NCBI RefSeq assembly: GCF_002090095.1 | Contig: NZ_BBRJ01000002.1 | Coordinates: forward strand, 733,265-797,264 | DNA length: 64,000 nt | Reading direction: 5' to 3' | Source: Demequina sp. NBRC 110053 | Lineage (GTDB): Bacteria > Actinomycetota > Actinomycetes > Actinomycetales > Demequinaceae | Shown: positions 54,779 through 63,915 of the stretch, one piece after another | Position numbering within the stretch: the stretch's first letter is position 1 | Layout of the letters: each line of letters opens with the position of its first letter | Made by a program: the position numbers and the translations under genes | Notes under the pieces: generated by a model | The model's database searches: none | What the model was told of the DNA's origin: nothing | The model's input: the letters and a program-made list of their open reading frames with translations, nothing else

Positions 54779-55687
54779 ATGAAGGTGTCCCCGGATCTCG
54801 CCCTCACCCTCGCCGCCGCCGTCGACACCGGGTCCCTCGAGGCGGCCGCGCGCGCCCTGCACCTCACCCAGTCGGCGGTGAGCCAGCGCATCGCCGCCCT
54901 CGAGCGCCTCACCGGACAGGTGCTGCTCGTCAGGTCGCGGCCGGTGCGAGCGACGCCCTCAGGAGAGGCCGTCATCCGGTACGCGCGCCAGCTCGAGCAC
55001 CTCGACGAGGACCTCGCGCACGGGCTGGGCCTCGATACGGCGGCCTCCGCACCGCTGCGACTCGCCGTCAATGCCGACTCGCTGTCCACGTGGCTGCTCC
55101 CCCCGCTCGCCCAGGCCTGCGCGCAGCTCTCGATCACGGTCGAGCTCCTCCGCGAGGACGAGGCGCGCACGGCAGACCTCCTGGCACGTGGCGAGGTGCT
55201 GGCCGCCATCACCACGCGCTCCCGGCCCGTGCCGGGGTGCACCGTCACCGGGCTCGGGTCCATGTCCTACCGCGCCTTCGCCACTCGCGACTACATGGCC
55301 CGATGGATGCCGGCAGGCGTGACCGTCGACGCTCTCGCCGCGGCGCCGGTCGTGGACTTCGATGGCAGCGACGACCTGCAGACACGGTGGCTGCGATCGT
55401 GGTCAGGCGACCTTGCTCCGCCTCGCCACCAGGTGCCCTCGTCCTCGGAGTTCGCGCAGGCCATCGCGCTCGGCATGGGCTGGGGCATGCTCGTCTCGGC
55501 CAACCCTGACGGCGCGGACCTGGTCGACCTCGGCGGCCCGACGATCGACGTGCCGCTGCATTGGCAGCAGTGGCGACTGGCGTCGACGAGCCTCCGGGCG
55601 GTCGCGGACGCTCTCGTGGCCGCCGCTCGCGCCGAGCTCGCGGCGACGCCAGGGCGTCAGGTCTCCTCAGCGCCGCACACGGCGTAG
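54779..55687 (+). CDS. lysG: LysR-type activator of lysE (LysG/ArgP-like)
   Basis: 302 aa. N-terminal winged helix-turn-helix (LEAAARALHLTQSAVSQRIAALE, given in part) and a C-terminal effector domain (about 95-290) with ITTRSRPVPGC and YRAFATRDYMARWM, characteristic of the ArgP/LysG group that senses Lys, Arg or His. ATG at 54779 lies 7 nt after TAGCCT, a leaderless promoter. Its 3' end overlaps the convergent GH3 gene by 31 bp. Confidence 0.93.
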   Translation: MKVSPDLALTLAAAVDTGSLEAAARALHLTQSAVSQRIAALERLTGQVLLVRSRPVRATPSGEAVIRYARQLEHLDEDLAHGLGLDTAASAPLRLAVNADSLSTWLLPPLAQACAQLSITVELLREDEARTADLLARGEVLAAITTRSRPVPGCTVTGLGSMSYRAFATRDYMARWMPAGVTVDALAAAPVVDFDGSDDLQTRWLRSWSGDLAPPRHQVPSSSEFAQAIALGMGWGMLVSANPDGADLVDLGGPTIDVPLHWQQWRLASTSLRAVADALVAAARAELAATPGRQVSSAPHTA

Positions 55688-57354
55688 GGCAGATCGACGG
55701 CGACCGGCCAGGAGCCTCCCGGATCCCGTGCTCCGGTGAGGACGTCGACCAGCCCAGCCAGCGCATCGTCGGAGCGCCCGTACAGCGCGACGAAGACGTC
55801 CGCGTCACCGCGTTCGAGGACCCACGGCGCTCCCAGCGCGACCAGCACCTCCGCGTCGGGCACATCGGCGCCAGGGCCGACCAGAGCGATCACGGTCTCC
55901 GGCTCTGGCGCCGGATCGGGCGTTGCATCAGAGTCGGAGCCTTTGGAGCCGCGCCGCCCGGCAGTCGCCTCGATGCCGGCCGCAGCGAGCCCGCGGGCGA
56001 CCTGCTCGCGCTGGGCGGTCGTGCCCCCGGTGACCAGCGCGGGCGCCGCCACGAGAGGAGGGGCGCACTCGCGGGCCGCCACGGTGGCGCCGGCGACCGC
56101 CAGCTCGCGCCCGTAGTTCTCGCCAGTGTCGACGAGCGGGCCGAGCCCGTCCTGCCAGCGTTGCAGGGCGATGAGCCTGGCGGCTGCCTCGTCCAGCCGC
56201 TCCCGCGGCACGTCGCCCGAGGATACGGCCGCGACCACGGCGTCCCGCGCGGCGATGGGATCGGCGGGCATGAGCAGCACGTCCGCGCCGGCGGCGAGAG
56301 CCTTGACGCTCGCCTCGCCAGGGTCGTGCGTCTGCGTGATCGCCCCCATGTCGAGGGCGTCGGTGATCAGGAGTCCGTCGAAGCCCAGCTCGCCGCGCAC
56401 ATACGCGTACGCGGCGGGCTCGAGCGTCGCCGGCGACGCGCCCCACTCGGCGACCGCGATATGAGCCATCATCAGCGCCGGCGCACCGGCGTCGACGGCG
56501 TGGGCGAAGGGTGCGATGTCGCGCTTCTCGAGCGCGGCGACGCTCGCACGTTGCACGGGCAGGCCCAGATGCGAGTCGGTGGTGACGGAGCCGTGGCCAG
56601 GGAAGTGCTTGATCACGGGCACCACCCCGCCGGCGAGGTAGCCGTCCACCGCGGCCTCGACGGTCGCGGAGACGTCATCGACCTGATCGCCCGCCGAGCG
56701 CGTGCCGATGGTCGGATCCGCCGGGCCGATCGTCATGTCTGCGACCGGCGCGAAGTTCATGGAGAAGCCCAGCCCGCGCATGTCGACCGCGGCCTGCGCG
56801 TAGACGTGCGAGACCTCCGCGGGATCGTGAGCAGCCCCGGCGGCCATGAAGGCGGGCAGGTCGGGCACCAGCCCTGCCAGCCGCGCCACGGTGCCGCCCT
56901 CCTGGTCGACGCTGACGATCGCGTCCCACGGGTGCACGGATGCACGCGAGATCGCGTTCGTCAGGGCGCGCACCTGAGCGGCCGAGTCGACTGCGCTACC
57001 CATCACGATGAGACCGCCGAACTTCCCGGCGGCCATGAAGCGGGCGGCCGCATCGGCATCCGGACTCGACCAGCGCGGGACGATCACGAGACCAGCCGCC
57101 TGCTCGAGGGAGAGCGCCTGGGCGTCCGCGAGCGCGCGCCGCCACTCGACGTCGCTCGGTCCCCACGCTCGGTCGGGCCCGGAGATGGGAGCCGTCACCT
57201 CGCGCCGTCCGTCGGGATCGGATGGAGCCGATGTGCTGGTTGCGCCCACTCCCGGCTCGCCTGTGCGCGGGTGCAGCAGAGCCGGGGCGACGATCGCGGC
57301 CGTCACGGCCACGACGGCACCCAGCGCCACCGCGGCGCGCACGACGGGAGTCAC
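55657..57354 (-). CDS. Exported GH3 beta-N-acetylhexosaminidase-like protein
   Basis: 565 aa. A signal anchor (about 5-27) and Ser/Pro spacer precede a GH3 barrel (about 80-400) with VDQEGGTVARL, the NagZ-type KHFPGHG loop and LLITDALDMGAI carrying the nucleophile Asp. A C-terminal domain of about 165 residues follows, as in two-domain Gram-positive NagZ. It should trim GlcNAc from peptidoglycan fragments outside the cell. GTG at 57354 follows GAGG by 5 nt and lies 7 nt after tsaD. Confidence 0.9.
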   Translation of the reverse strand: MTPVVRAAVALGAVVAVTAAIVAPALLHPRTGEPGVGATSTSAPSDPDGRREVTAPISGPDRAWGPSDVEWRRALADAQALSLEQAAGLVIVPRWSSPDADAAARFMAAGKFGGLIVMGSAVDSAAQVRALTNAISRASVHPWDAIVSVDQEGGTVARLAGLVPDLPAFMAAGAAHDPAEVSHVYAQAAVDMRGLGFSMNFAPVADMTIGPADPTIGTRSAGDQVDDVSATVEAAVDGYLAGGVVPVIKHFPGHGSVTTDSHLGLPVQRASVAALEKRDIAPFAHAVDAGAPALMMAHIAVAEWGASPATLEPAAYAYVRGELGFDGLLITDALDMGAITQTHDPGEASVKALAAGADVLLMPADPIAARDAVVAAVSSGDVPRERLDEAAARLIALQRWQDGLGPLVDTGENYGRELAVAGATVAARECAPPLVAAPALVTGGTTAQREQVARGLAAAGIEATAGRRGSKGSDSDATPDPAPEPETVIALVGPGADVPDAEVLVALGAPWVLERGDADVFVALYGRSDDALAGLVDVLTGARDPGGSWPVAVDLPYAVCGAEET

Positions 57355-57361
57355 CGGCGCC

Positions 57362-58402
57362 TCAGGCGAGGATGCGGGTGAGCGGCATCGACGAGTCGAC
57401 GCCGTAGCCGAGCGCGCTGGGCGCCAGCTCGCGCCGGGCCACCGCCGAGCCCAGCGCGGCGATCATCGCGCCGTTGTCCGTGCAGTAGCGGATGGGCGGG
57501 ATCCGCACGTCGATGCCAGCGGCCTCGCCGCGCGCGACCGCCATCTCGCGCAGCTGGGAGTTCGCGGAGAAGCCGCCGCCGATCACCAGCGTCTCGACGC
57601 CGTGCTCTCGGCAGGCGTTGAGGGTCTTCATGACGAGGACGTCAGCCACCGCGTCGGCGAAAGACGCCGCGACGTCGGCCACGGGGACCTCGCGGCCCGC
57701 GTCGCGCTCGCGCTCGACCCATCGTGCGACGGCGGTCTTGAGCCCCGAGAATGAGAAGTCGTAGGCGTGCCTGTCCTGGAACTTGGGCGCCGTGAGCGCC
57801 CGCGGGAACGGGATCGCCGTGGGATCGCCGTCGCGTGCGAGTCGGTCGATGTGCGGGCCGCCGGGATAGGGCAGTCCCAGCAGTCGTCCCACCTTGTCGA
57901 AGGCCTCTCCTGCAGCGTCATCGAGCGTGTGTCCCAGCTCGGTCACGGAGGTCGCGACGTCGTCGATGAGCAGCAGCGAGGTATGGCCTCCTGACACCAC
58001 CAGCGCCATCGTGCGGTCGGGGAACTCGCCGTGCACCAGCTCGTCCACGGCAGCATGGCCGATCACGTGGTTGACGCCGTAGAGGGGACGGTCGAGCGCG
58101 AGCGCCAAGGACTTGGCGGCAGCATTGCCCACGGTGAGCGACCCCACCAGGCCAGGCCCCGCGGCGACCGCGACCGCATCCACGTCGGACAGCGTGCGAC
58201 CCGCGCGCGTGAGCGCCTCCTCGAGCGTGGGGATGAACGCCTCCAGGTGCGCCCGCGAGGCGACCTCGGGCACGATGCCGCCAAAGCGGGCATGCTCGTC
58301 CATCGACGAGGCCGTCACGTCCACCAGCAGCTCCGTGCCCTGGACGAGCGCCACGCCCGTCTCGTCGCACGTGCTCTCGATTCCCAGCACCAACGGATCC
58401 AC
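57362..58402 (-). CDS. tsaD: tRNA N6-threonylcarbamoyladenosine transferase TsaD
   Basis: Transfers the threonylcarbamoyl group to A37 of ANN-decoding tRNAs, with TsaB and TsaE. 346 aa. ASKHA fold with ESTCDET, metal-binding HVIGHAAV (His-X3-His), [24 protein letters not shown] at 58402 is leaderless (TACGCT, 6 nt). A DUF3817 gene on the opposite strand separates it from rimI and tsaB. Confidence 0.97.
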   Translation of the reverse strand: MDPLVLGIESTCDETGVALVQGTELLVDVTASSMDEHARFGGIVPEVASRAHLEAFIPTLEEALTRAGRTLSDVDAVAVAAGPGLVGSLTVGNAAAKSLALALDRPLYGVNHVIGHAAVDELVHGEFPDRTMALVVSGGHTSLLLIDDVATSVTELGHTLDDAAGEAFDKVGRLLGLPYPGGPHIDRLARDGDPTAIPFPRALTAPKFQDRHAYDFSFSGLKTAVARWVERERDAGREVPVADVAASFADAVADVLVMKTLNACREHGVETLVIGGGFSANSQLREMAVARGEAAGIDVRIPPIRYCTDNGAMIAALGSAVARRELAPSALGYGVDSSMPLTRILA

Positions 58403-58408
58403 GCGACC

Positions 58409-58414
58409 AGCGTA
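58409..58414 (-). promoter_or_regulatory. -10 of leaderless tsaD promoter
   Basis: TACGCT on the minus strand, 6 nt before the GTG at 58402. Confidence 0.65.
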
Positions 58415-58449
58415 GCCGTGGTCGTGGGCACGCCTGGCTCTGCGAGAGA

Positions 58450-58827
58450 ATGACGGCCATGCCCTCGAGCCTCGGATCCGCCGCCGACCCACGCCCGCCG
58501 ATGCCCGCCTCACGACTCGGTCGCGCGTTCGTCGCGATCGCGGTGGTCGAGGCCGTGACGTGGACGGGCCTCCTGATCGGCATGCTGCTCGAGCATGTGC
58601 TGGACGTCACCGATCTGGGCGTGAGCGTCTTCGGCCCGCTCCACGGCGTGGCCTTCCTCGTCTACTGCGCGCTGGCGCTGGCCTGCGCGATCCGCTTCCG
58701 ATGGGGCGTGGGGCTGACGCTCGTGGCGTGGATCGCGGCGGTGCCGCCCCTGACCACCATCCCGATGGAGCGGTGGCTGCGCCGGCGCGAGCGGCTGGGC
58801 ACCTCCGAGCCGGCCACGTCCGCCTGA
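58450..58827 (+). CDS. DUF3817 membrane protein
   Basis: 125 aa, three hydrophobic helices (about 25-45, 57-77, 82-100) with the DUF3817 signature [19 protein letters not shown] at 58450; an ATG at 58459 is possible. It runs against the surrounding tRNA-modification genes: its 5' end faces tsaD and its stop lies 1 nt from the rimI stop. Role unknown; paralogue of the gene at 22658. Confidence 0.82.
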   Translation: MTAMPSSLGSAADPRPPMPASRLGRAFVAIAVVEAVTWTGLLIGMLLEHVLDVTDLGVSVFGPLHGVAFLVYCALALACAIRFRWGVGLTLVAWIAAVPPLTTIPMERWLRRRERLGTSEPATSA

Positions 58828-58828
58828 G

Positions 58829-59335
58829 TCAGGCGCCCACGCGGCGCATGACCAGCGCGTCCACGCCCTCCGGCTGGTAGTACTTCCTGCGTACCCGCAC
58901 GTCCTCGAAGCCATGCGCTCGGTAGAGCGCGAGCGCCGCCCCATTGGTGACGGCGACCTCGAGCCATACGTCGGGAGCGGCGAGCCTCGCCGCCTCGGCG
59001 AGGAGGTCCGCCATCAGCGCTCGGGCGAGCCCGCGCCCACGAGCCTCCGGCGCGACCGCGAGATTCATGAGGTGGAACGCGTCGCCCTCGAAGCCGTAGA
59101 CGGCATAGGCGGCCAGGGAGCCGTCCTGGTCGATTCCCCGCCAGCGCGAGAACCCGACGAGCAGCTCCTCGCGAATCAGCGCGGGCGACCACGCGGAGCG
59201 TCCGAAGATCTGCTGCTCGAGCGCGGCCACGCGCGGCACGTCGCCATCCGCGAGGTCGCGGATGAGCGCCGATGCGACCGCGGGTTGGCCGTCGCCCTCC
59301 CGTTCGAGCTGGTCGTCGCCGCTGCGCTCGGCCAT
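58829..59335 (-). CDS. rimI: Ribosomal-protein/N-terminal alanine acetyltransferase RimI
   Basis: 168 aa GNAT acetyltransferase. Acetyl-CoA loop VAPEARGRGLARALMADL (about 93-110), and RimI-type LEVAVTNGAALALYRAHGFED plus the closing RRKYY. In most bacteria it sits between tsaB and tsaD, as partly here. ATG at 59335 lies 8 nt after the tsaB stop, without a clear ribosome site, suggesting coupled translation. Confidence 0.93.
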   Translation of the reverse strand: MAERSGDDQLEREGDGQPAVASALIRDLADGDVPRVAALEQQIFGRSAWSPALIREELLVGFSRWRGIDQDGSLAAYAVYGFEGDAFHLMNLAVAPEARGRGLARALMADLLAEAARLAAPDVWLEVAVTNGAALALYRAHGFEDVRVRRKYYQPEGVDALVMRRVGA

Positions 59336-59343
59336 GGAGGGGC

Positions 59344-59949
59344 TCAGGCGCCGGGGACGCCGTGCACGTCCGGCCGGCGCAGGTACAGCGGCTCGAGCGG
59401 GAAGTCCGTCTCACCGGCGGCGAGCGCGGACTCGACGACGCCCACGAGCGCCGCGGGGTCGGGATCGGCGGCGATGGCGCCGGGGAACTCTTCGGGGTAC
59501 AGCGTGGCGCCGCGGCCCACCACGTTGCCCGCCACAGGCACGTCGACCGGCGCCGCGACGGCTGGGCCGTCGACCCGCACGCCGCCCTCGTAGCGAGCCC
59601 AGTAGACCTCCTTGCGACGCGCGTCGGCCACGACCGTCGCGTCGCCGTGGATGGCGCCGACCGCGTCGAGCGAGCAGGCGCCGCGGACGGGAACCCCCCA
59701 CGCGAAGCCCAAGGTGCGGGCGGTCACCAGGCCCACGCGCAGCCCCGTGAACGGAGCCGGGCCCGTGCCGACCACGATCGACGCGACGCCACCACGCGAC
59801 GCTCCCGCATGCGCGAGGACCTCCTCGACCATGCCGGCGAGCAGCTCGGCGTGGCCGCGGGGCGCGAACGCGGAGCGCGATGCCAGGGTCTCGCCGTCGC
59901 GCACGAGCGCGACCGCGACAGCGGCGGAGGTGTCGATGGCGAGGATCAC
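59344..59949 (-). CDS. tsaB: TsaB, scaffold subunit of t6A synthesis
   Basis: 201 aa, degenerate ASKHA protein that dimerises with TsaD. Typical N-terminus LAIDTSAAVAVAL, GTGPAPFTGLRVGL, DARRKEVYWARYE. GTG at 59949 has TAGGCT 6 nt upstream: a leaderless promoter whose TAG is the tsaE stop codon. Confidence 0.95.
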   Translation of the reverse strand: MILAIDTSAAVAVALVRDGETLASRSAFAPRGHAELLAGMVEEVLAHAGASRGGVASIVVGTGPAPFTGLRVGLVTARTLGFAWGVPVRGACSLDAVGAIHGDATVVADARRKEVYWARYEGGVRVDGPAVAAPVDVPVAGNVVGRGATLYPEEFPGAIAADPDPAALVGVVESALAAGETDFPLEPLYLRRPDVHGVPGA

Positions 59950-59955
59950 GCGTCC

Positions 59956-59961
59956 AGCCTA
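59956..59961 (-). promoter_or_regulatory. -10 of leaderless tsaB promoter, overlapping tsaE stop
   Basis: TAGGCT on the minus strand; its first three bases are the tsaE stop. Six nt separate it from the tsaB GTG. Confidence 0.6.
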
Positions 59962-60453
59962 GAGCTGCGGCAGCTCGACGGCGTCCCACCGCCGGCCGTG
60001 CGAGGTGATGCGGACGCGCCGCTCGCCGCCCGAGGGATCGTCCATGTCGAAGACGCCGCCGCGCTCACGCAGGATGGTGAGGTGCAGGCGGTCGTCGGAC
60101 AGCGCCGCCGCATCGTCGCCCCACTCGACCACGGTCACGGCGTCCTCGAGGGACGTGTCCAGATCGAGGTCGTCGAGCTCTGCGAGAGTGGTCAGCCGGT
60201 ACGCGTCGACGTGGACCAGGTCCGGTCCGTCGGTGAGCGACGGGTGGGTCCGCGCGATGATGAAGGTGGGGCTCGCGACGTCGCCGCGCACTCCCAGCGC
60301 CGCGCCCAGGCCCTGCGTCAGGGTGGTCTTGCCCGCACCCAGGTCGCCCGTGAGGATCACCAGGTCGCCCGCCTGCAGCACCGGCGCGAGCACGTCGGAG
60401 CCCAGCCTGCGCATCGTCTCCGCGTCCGGGACCGTCACGGTGCGGTCGATCAC
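59959..60453 (-). CDS. tsaE: TsaE, ATPase of t6A synthesis
   Basis: 164 aa P-loop ATPase that activates the TsaB-TsaD pair. Walker A LTGDLGAGKTTLTQGL (about 39-54), SPTFIIARTHP, HVDAYRL and VVEWGDD. GTG at 60453 overlaps the alr stop by 4 nt and has AAGGAG 5 nt upstream. Confidence 0.96.
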   Translation of the reverse strand: MIDRTVTVPDAETMRRLGSDVLAPVLQAGDLVILTGDLGAGKTTLTQGLGAALGVRGDVASPTFIIARTHPSLTDGPDLVHVDAYRLTTLAELDDLDLDTSLEDAVTVVEWGDDAAALSDDRLHLTILRERGGVFDMDDPSGGERRVRITSHGRRWDAVELPQL

Positions 60454-61559
60454 GCTCGCTCCTTGTCGCGCAGCGCGCCAAAGCGGCACACCACCTCGTA
60501 GTCGATGGTCTCGATCGCGCGGGCCCACTCCGTGGCGGTGGGACCGTCGGGACCGATGAGAGTGACGGTGTCGCCCGCGCGCACCTCGGTCACGGGGCCC
60601 AGGTCCACGACGAACTGGTCCATGCACACTCGCCCGGCGATGCGGTAGCGCCGCCCGCGTATCGACACCTCGGCACGATTGCCGGCGCTGCGGAACACGC
60701 CATCCGCGTAGCCTGCGCTCACGAGCCCGAGCGAGGTCGGGTACGGGGTCACGTAGTCGTGGCCGTAGCTCACGCCGTGGCCTGCGGGCACGTCCTTGAC
60801 GAGGATCACCTCGGAGCGCACCGACATGGCCCGCGTGAGGCCGAAGTCACGGCCGTCGGGGTCCGGCACGGGCGGCAGCCCGTAGATCGCGATCCCCGGG
60901 CGCACGAGGTCGAAGTGCAGGTCCGGGCGCGTGAGAGTGCACGCCGAGTTCGCGAGGTGACGCACCTCCAGGTCCAGCGAGCGCTCCTGCGCGATCGCGA
61001 GCGCCGTGCGGAAGTTCGTCGCCTGATCGTCGATCGTGGGGTGACCGGGTGCATCGGCCCAGGCAAGGTGCGACCACATCCCCACCACGGTGATGAGGCC
61101 CTCGGCCTGCGCGGCGCTCGCGACGTCGAGCAGCGACTCGAGCTCGCGCAGCGGCACGCCTTCGCGTCCCAGGCCCGTGTCGACGCACACGTGCACGCGC
61201 GCCGCGACCCCCAGGTCCCGTGCCGTCGCGGCGATCGCTCCCACGACCTCGGGCGACGAGGCCGACAGATCGACGTCCGCGATGATGAGCTCGCGCACCG
61301 GGAAGTCCGGTCCGTACAGCCACGTGAGGATGCGGCCGGTGTCACCGCTGGCGCGCAGCGCGAGCGCCTCCGACGGCTGCGCCACTCCGAGCCAGGCTGC
61401 GCCGCCGCTGCGGGCTGCCCGCCCGCTCTCGACCAGGCCGTGACCGTAGGCATCGGCCTTGACGACGGCCATCACGTCGGCGGCGCTGGCGCGCCCACGC
61501 AGCACCTCGACGTTGCGGGTGATCGCGGCGTAATCGACCATGACCTCGAGCGCGCTCAT
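60450..61559 (-). CDS. alr: Alanine racemase
   Basis: Makes D-alanine for peptidoglycan. 369 aa. PLP Lys in [11 protein letters not shown] (about 35-45), catalytic Tyr in [12 protein letters not shown] and second-domain [13 protein letters not shown] overlaps the acpS stop (ATGA) and its own stop overlaps tsaE, so acpS-alr-tsaE are translated as a coupled set. Confidence 0.97.
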   Translation of the reverse strand: MSALEVMVDYAAITRNVEVLRGRASAADVMAVVKADAYGHGLVESGRAARSGGAAWLGVAQPSEALALRASGDTGRILTWLYGPDFPVRELIIADVDLSASSPEVVGAIAATARDLGVAARVHVCVDTGLGREGVPLRELESLLDVASAAQAEGLITVVGMWSHLAWADAPGHPTIDDQATNFRTALAIAQERSLDLEVRHLANSACTLTRPDLHFDLVRPGIAIYGLPPVPDPDGRDFGLTRAMSVRSEVILVKDVPAGHGVSYGHDYVTPYPTSLGLVSAGYADGVFRSAGNRAEVSIRGRRYRIAGRVCMDQFVVDLGPVTEVRAGDTVTLIGPDGPTATEWARAIETIDYEVVCRFGALRDKERA

Positions 61560-61915
61560 CCGTCGGACTCCGCGATCACCACGGCGGACGCGATGCCCGC
61601 ATCGTGCGACAGCGACAGGTGGAAGCGGGCGATGCCCAGCTGCGCCGCTCGCGCGGCCACGGTGCCGCGCACCTCGAGCTGGGGTCGGCCGCCGTCGGCG
61701 CGCAGCACCTCGGCGTCGTGCCACTGGAGACCGGCCGGCGCCCCGAGCGCCTTCGCGAGCGCCTCCTTGGCAGCCCACCTGGCCGCCAGGCTGTGAGTGC
61801 CGAACTCTCGCTCGGGCGGCGTGAACACACGCTCGAGGAAGCCGGGCGTGCGCTCCAGCGTCTCCTCGAACCGAGCGATCGCGACCACGTCGATCCCCAC
61901 TCCCACGACGGCCAC
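61556..61915 (-). CDS. acpS: Holo-acyl-carrier-protein synthase
   Basis: 119 aa, transfers phosphopantetheine from CoA to acyl carrier protein. Motifs [14 protein letters not shown] (Mg-binding Asp at 9) and [15 protein letters not shown] (Glu). GTG start, 2 nt after the glmS stop. Fatty-acid cofactor supply placed in a wall-precursor operon. Confidence 0.95.
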   Translation of the reverse strand: MAVVGVGIDVVAIARFEETLERTPGFLERVFTPPEREFGTHSLAARWAAKEALAKALGAPAGLQWHDAEVLRADGGRPQLEVRGTVAARAAQLGIARFHLSLSHDAGIASAVVIAESDG

Positions 61916-61917
61916 GG

Positions 61918-63783
61918 CTACTCGACCGTGACGGACTTCGCGAGGTTGCGCGGCTGGTCGACGTCGTATCCCTTCGCTGCGGCAAGCTCGAGGGCGAAGA
62001 TCTGCAGCGGGATCACGCTCAGCAGCGGCGCCATCAGCACCGGGGCGTGGGGAACGTAGAAGACCTCATCCGCATGCGTCGCGGCGACCTCATCGCCCTC
62101 CTCGGCGATCACGAGCGTGCGCGCGCCGCGGGCACGCACCTCCTGCACGTTCGAGAGCACCTTCGCATGCAGCGACTCGCGCCCACGAGGGCTGGGCAGC
62201 ACCACGAACACCGGCTGGTCCTGCTCGATGAGCGCGATCGGTCCGTGCTTGAGCTCGCCGGCGGCGAATCCCTCGGCGTGGATGTACGCGAGCTCCTTGA
62301 GCTTGAGGGCGCCCTCGAGCGCGATCGGAAAGCCCACATGCCGCCCCAGGAACAGGACCGTGCGCTCGTCGGCCATGGAGGCCGCCACCTCGCGGATGGG
62401 CGCCGACGTGTCGAGGACGCGCTGGATCTTCGCGGGGATCTGGTCGAGCTCCTTGAGCAGCGCATCGATCTCGTCGGGGAACTTGTTGCCGCGCAGCTCG
62501 GCGAGGTAGATGCCCAGCAGATAGCCGGCGGTGATCTGGGCGACGAACGCCTTGGTCGACGCCACCGCGATCTCGGGTCCCGCGCGCGTGTAGAGCACCG
62601 CGTCGGCCTCGCGGGCGATGGTGGAGCCCTGAGCGTTGACGATGCCGATGACGGTGGCGCCCTGGCTCTGCGCGTGGCGCACCGCCATGATCGTGTCCAT
62701 CGTCTCGCCCGACTGGCTGATGGCCACCACGAGGGTCTTGATGGACACGATCGGGTCGCGATAGCGGAACTCGTGCGCAAGCTCGACCTCGACGGGGATG
62801 CGCGTCCAGTGCTCGATCGCGTAGCGGGCGGCGAGCCCGGCGTAGGAGGCGGTGCCACACGCGATCACGATGATCTTGTCGATCGACTTCAGCACGTACT
62901 CGTCGACCATGCCCTCGTCGAGCTTGAGGCGCCCCTGCTGGTCGACGCGTCCGCGCAGCGTGTCGGCGACGGCCGTGGGCTGGTCGTGGATCTCCTTGTC
63001 CATGAAGGTCGCGAAGCCGCCCTTCTCCGCGGCGGCGGCGTCCCAGTCCACGGAGTAGGGCTCGCGCTCGACGATCTCGCCACGACCGTTCGTCACGGTG
63101 ACGGAGTCGGGGGTGATCTCGACCACCTCGTCCTGGCCGAGCTCGAGCGCGGTGCGGGTGTGCTCGATGAAGGCGACCACGTCCGACCCGAGGTAGTTCT
63201 CGCCATCGCCCAGCCCCACCACGAGCGGAGAGTTGCGGCGAGCGCCCACGACCGTGCGCGGGTCATGCGCGTCGACGGCCAGCAGGGTGAAGGCACCCTC
63301 GAGTCGGCCAGCGACCGCCCGCATCGCGTCCGCCAGGGCCAGCCCCTGCTCGACGTACGACGCGAGCAGGTGGCCGGCGACCTCCGTGTCCGTCTCGGAC
63401 AGGAAGTCGACGCCGGCCGACGCCAGCTCGTCGCGCAGGACGGCGTGGTTCTCGATGATGCCGTTGTGGATGATCGCGAGACGGCCACCAGCCGCGAGAT
63501 GCGGGTGCGCGTTGACGTCGGTGGGCGCACCGTGCGTGGCCCAGCGAGTGTGCCCGATCGCCGCCGTCGCCGGCGGGAGCGGCTCATCGGCGATCGCCTT
63601 CGCCAACCGCTCGAGCTTGCCCGACTTCTTGGCGACCGCGACCCGCTCGGGGTCCGACCCGACCAGCGCGATGCCGGCCGAGTCGTAGCCGCGGTACTCG
63701 AGCCGCGCGAGGCCCCCCATGATGACGCCCTCGGGCCTGTCTCCCGGCTCACGCGAGCTCACGTATCCGACGATTCCACACAT
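61918..63783 (-). CDS. glmS: Glutamine-fructose-6-phosphate aminotransferase
   Basis: Makes glucosamine-6-P, first step to UDP-GlcNAc. 621 aa. N-terminal amidotransferase with catalytic Cys2 (MCGIVGYV), GHTRWATHG and two SIS domains ([21 protein letters not shown]) ending LAKSVTVE. Start fixed by Cys2; TAGACT lies 7 nt before the ATG, so the mRNA is leaderless, leaving no room for a glmS ribozyme. Confidence 0.98.
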   Translation of the reverse strand: MCGIVGYVSSREPGDRPEGVIMGGLARLEYRGYDSAGIALVGSDPERVAVAKKSGKLERLAKAIADEPLPPATAAIGHTRWATHGAPTDVNAHPHLAAGGRLAIIHNGIIENHAVLRDELASAGVDFLSETDTEVAGHLLASYVEQGLALADAMRAVAGRLEGAFTLLAVDAHDPRTVVGARRNSPLVVGLGDGENYLGSDVVAFIEHTRTALELGQDEVVEITPDSVTVTNGRGEIVEREPYSVDWDAAAAEKGGFATFMDKEIHDQPTAVADTLRGRVDQQGRLKLDEGMVDEYVLKSIDKIIVIACGTASYAGLAARYAIEHWTRIPVEVELAHEFRYRDPIVSIKTLVVAISQSGETMDTIMAVRHAQSQGATVIGIVNAQGSTIAREADAVLYTRAGPEIAVASTKAFVAQITAGYLLGIYLAELRGNKFPDEIDALLKELDQIPAKIQRVLDTSAPIREVAASMADERTVLFLGRHVGFPIALEGALKLKELAYIHAEGFAAGELKHGPIALIEQDQPVFVVLPSPRGRESLHAKVLSNVQEVRARGARTLVIAEEGDEVAATHADEVFYVPHAPVLMAPLLSVIPLQIFALELAAAKGYDVDQPRNLAKSVTVE

Positions 63784-63790
63784 GCGTCGA

Positions 63791-63796
63791 AGTCTA
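63791..63796 (-). promoter_or_regulatory. -10 of leaderless glmS promoter
   Basis: TAGACT on the minus strand, 7 nt before the ATG at 63783. Confidence 0.65.
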
Positions 63797-63817
63797 CGTG
63801 GCGACGCGAGACCCGCC

Positions 63818-63828
63818 CGCGCATCGGC
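63818..63828 (-). repeat. Copy of recurring 11-mer GCCGATGCGCG
   Basis: Exact copy in the glmS/coaA divergent region, 22 bp upstream of the glmS -10. Confidence 0.6.
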
Positions 63829-63903
63829 CTGCTCCACCTCCTCGCCTCCCCACGCCTGCCCTCGTCCCGCCCGGCGTGGCGCGGTGCCGTGAGACCGATG
63901 CGG

Positions 63904-63909
63904 TTGAAT
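63904..63909 (+). promoter_or_regulatory. Possible -10 of leaderless coaA promoter
   Basis: TTGAAT, 6 nt, then GTG at 63916; weaker match to TANNNT than the others. Confidence 0.45.
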
Positions 63910-63915
63910 GGTCGC

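Noticed and set aside
63784-63915. Possible glmS ribozyme or riboswitch upstream of glmS
   Set aside because: The TAGACT -10 lies 7 nt before the ATG, so there is no leader to hold an RNA element.
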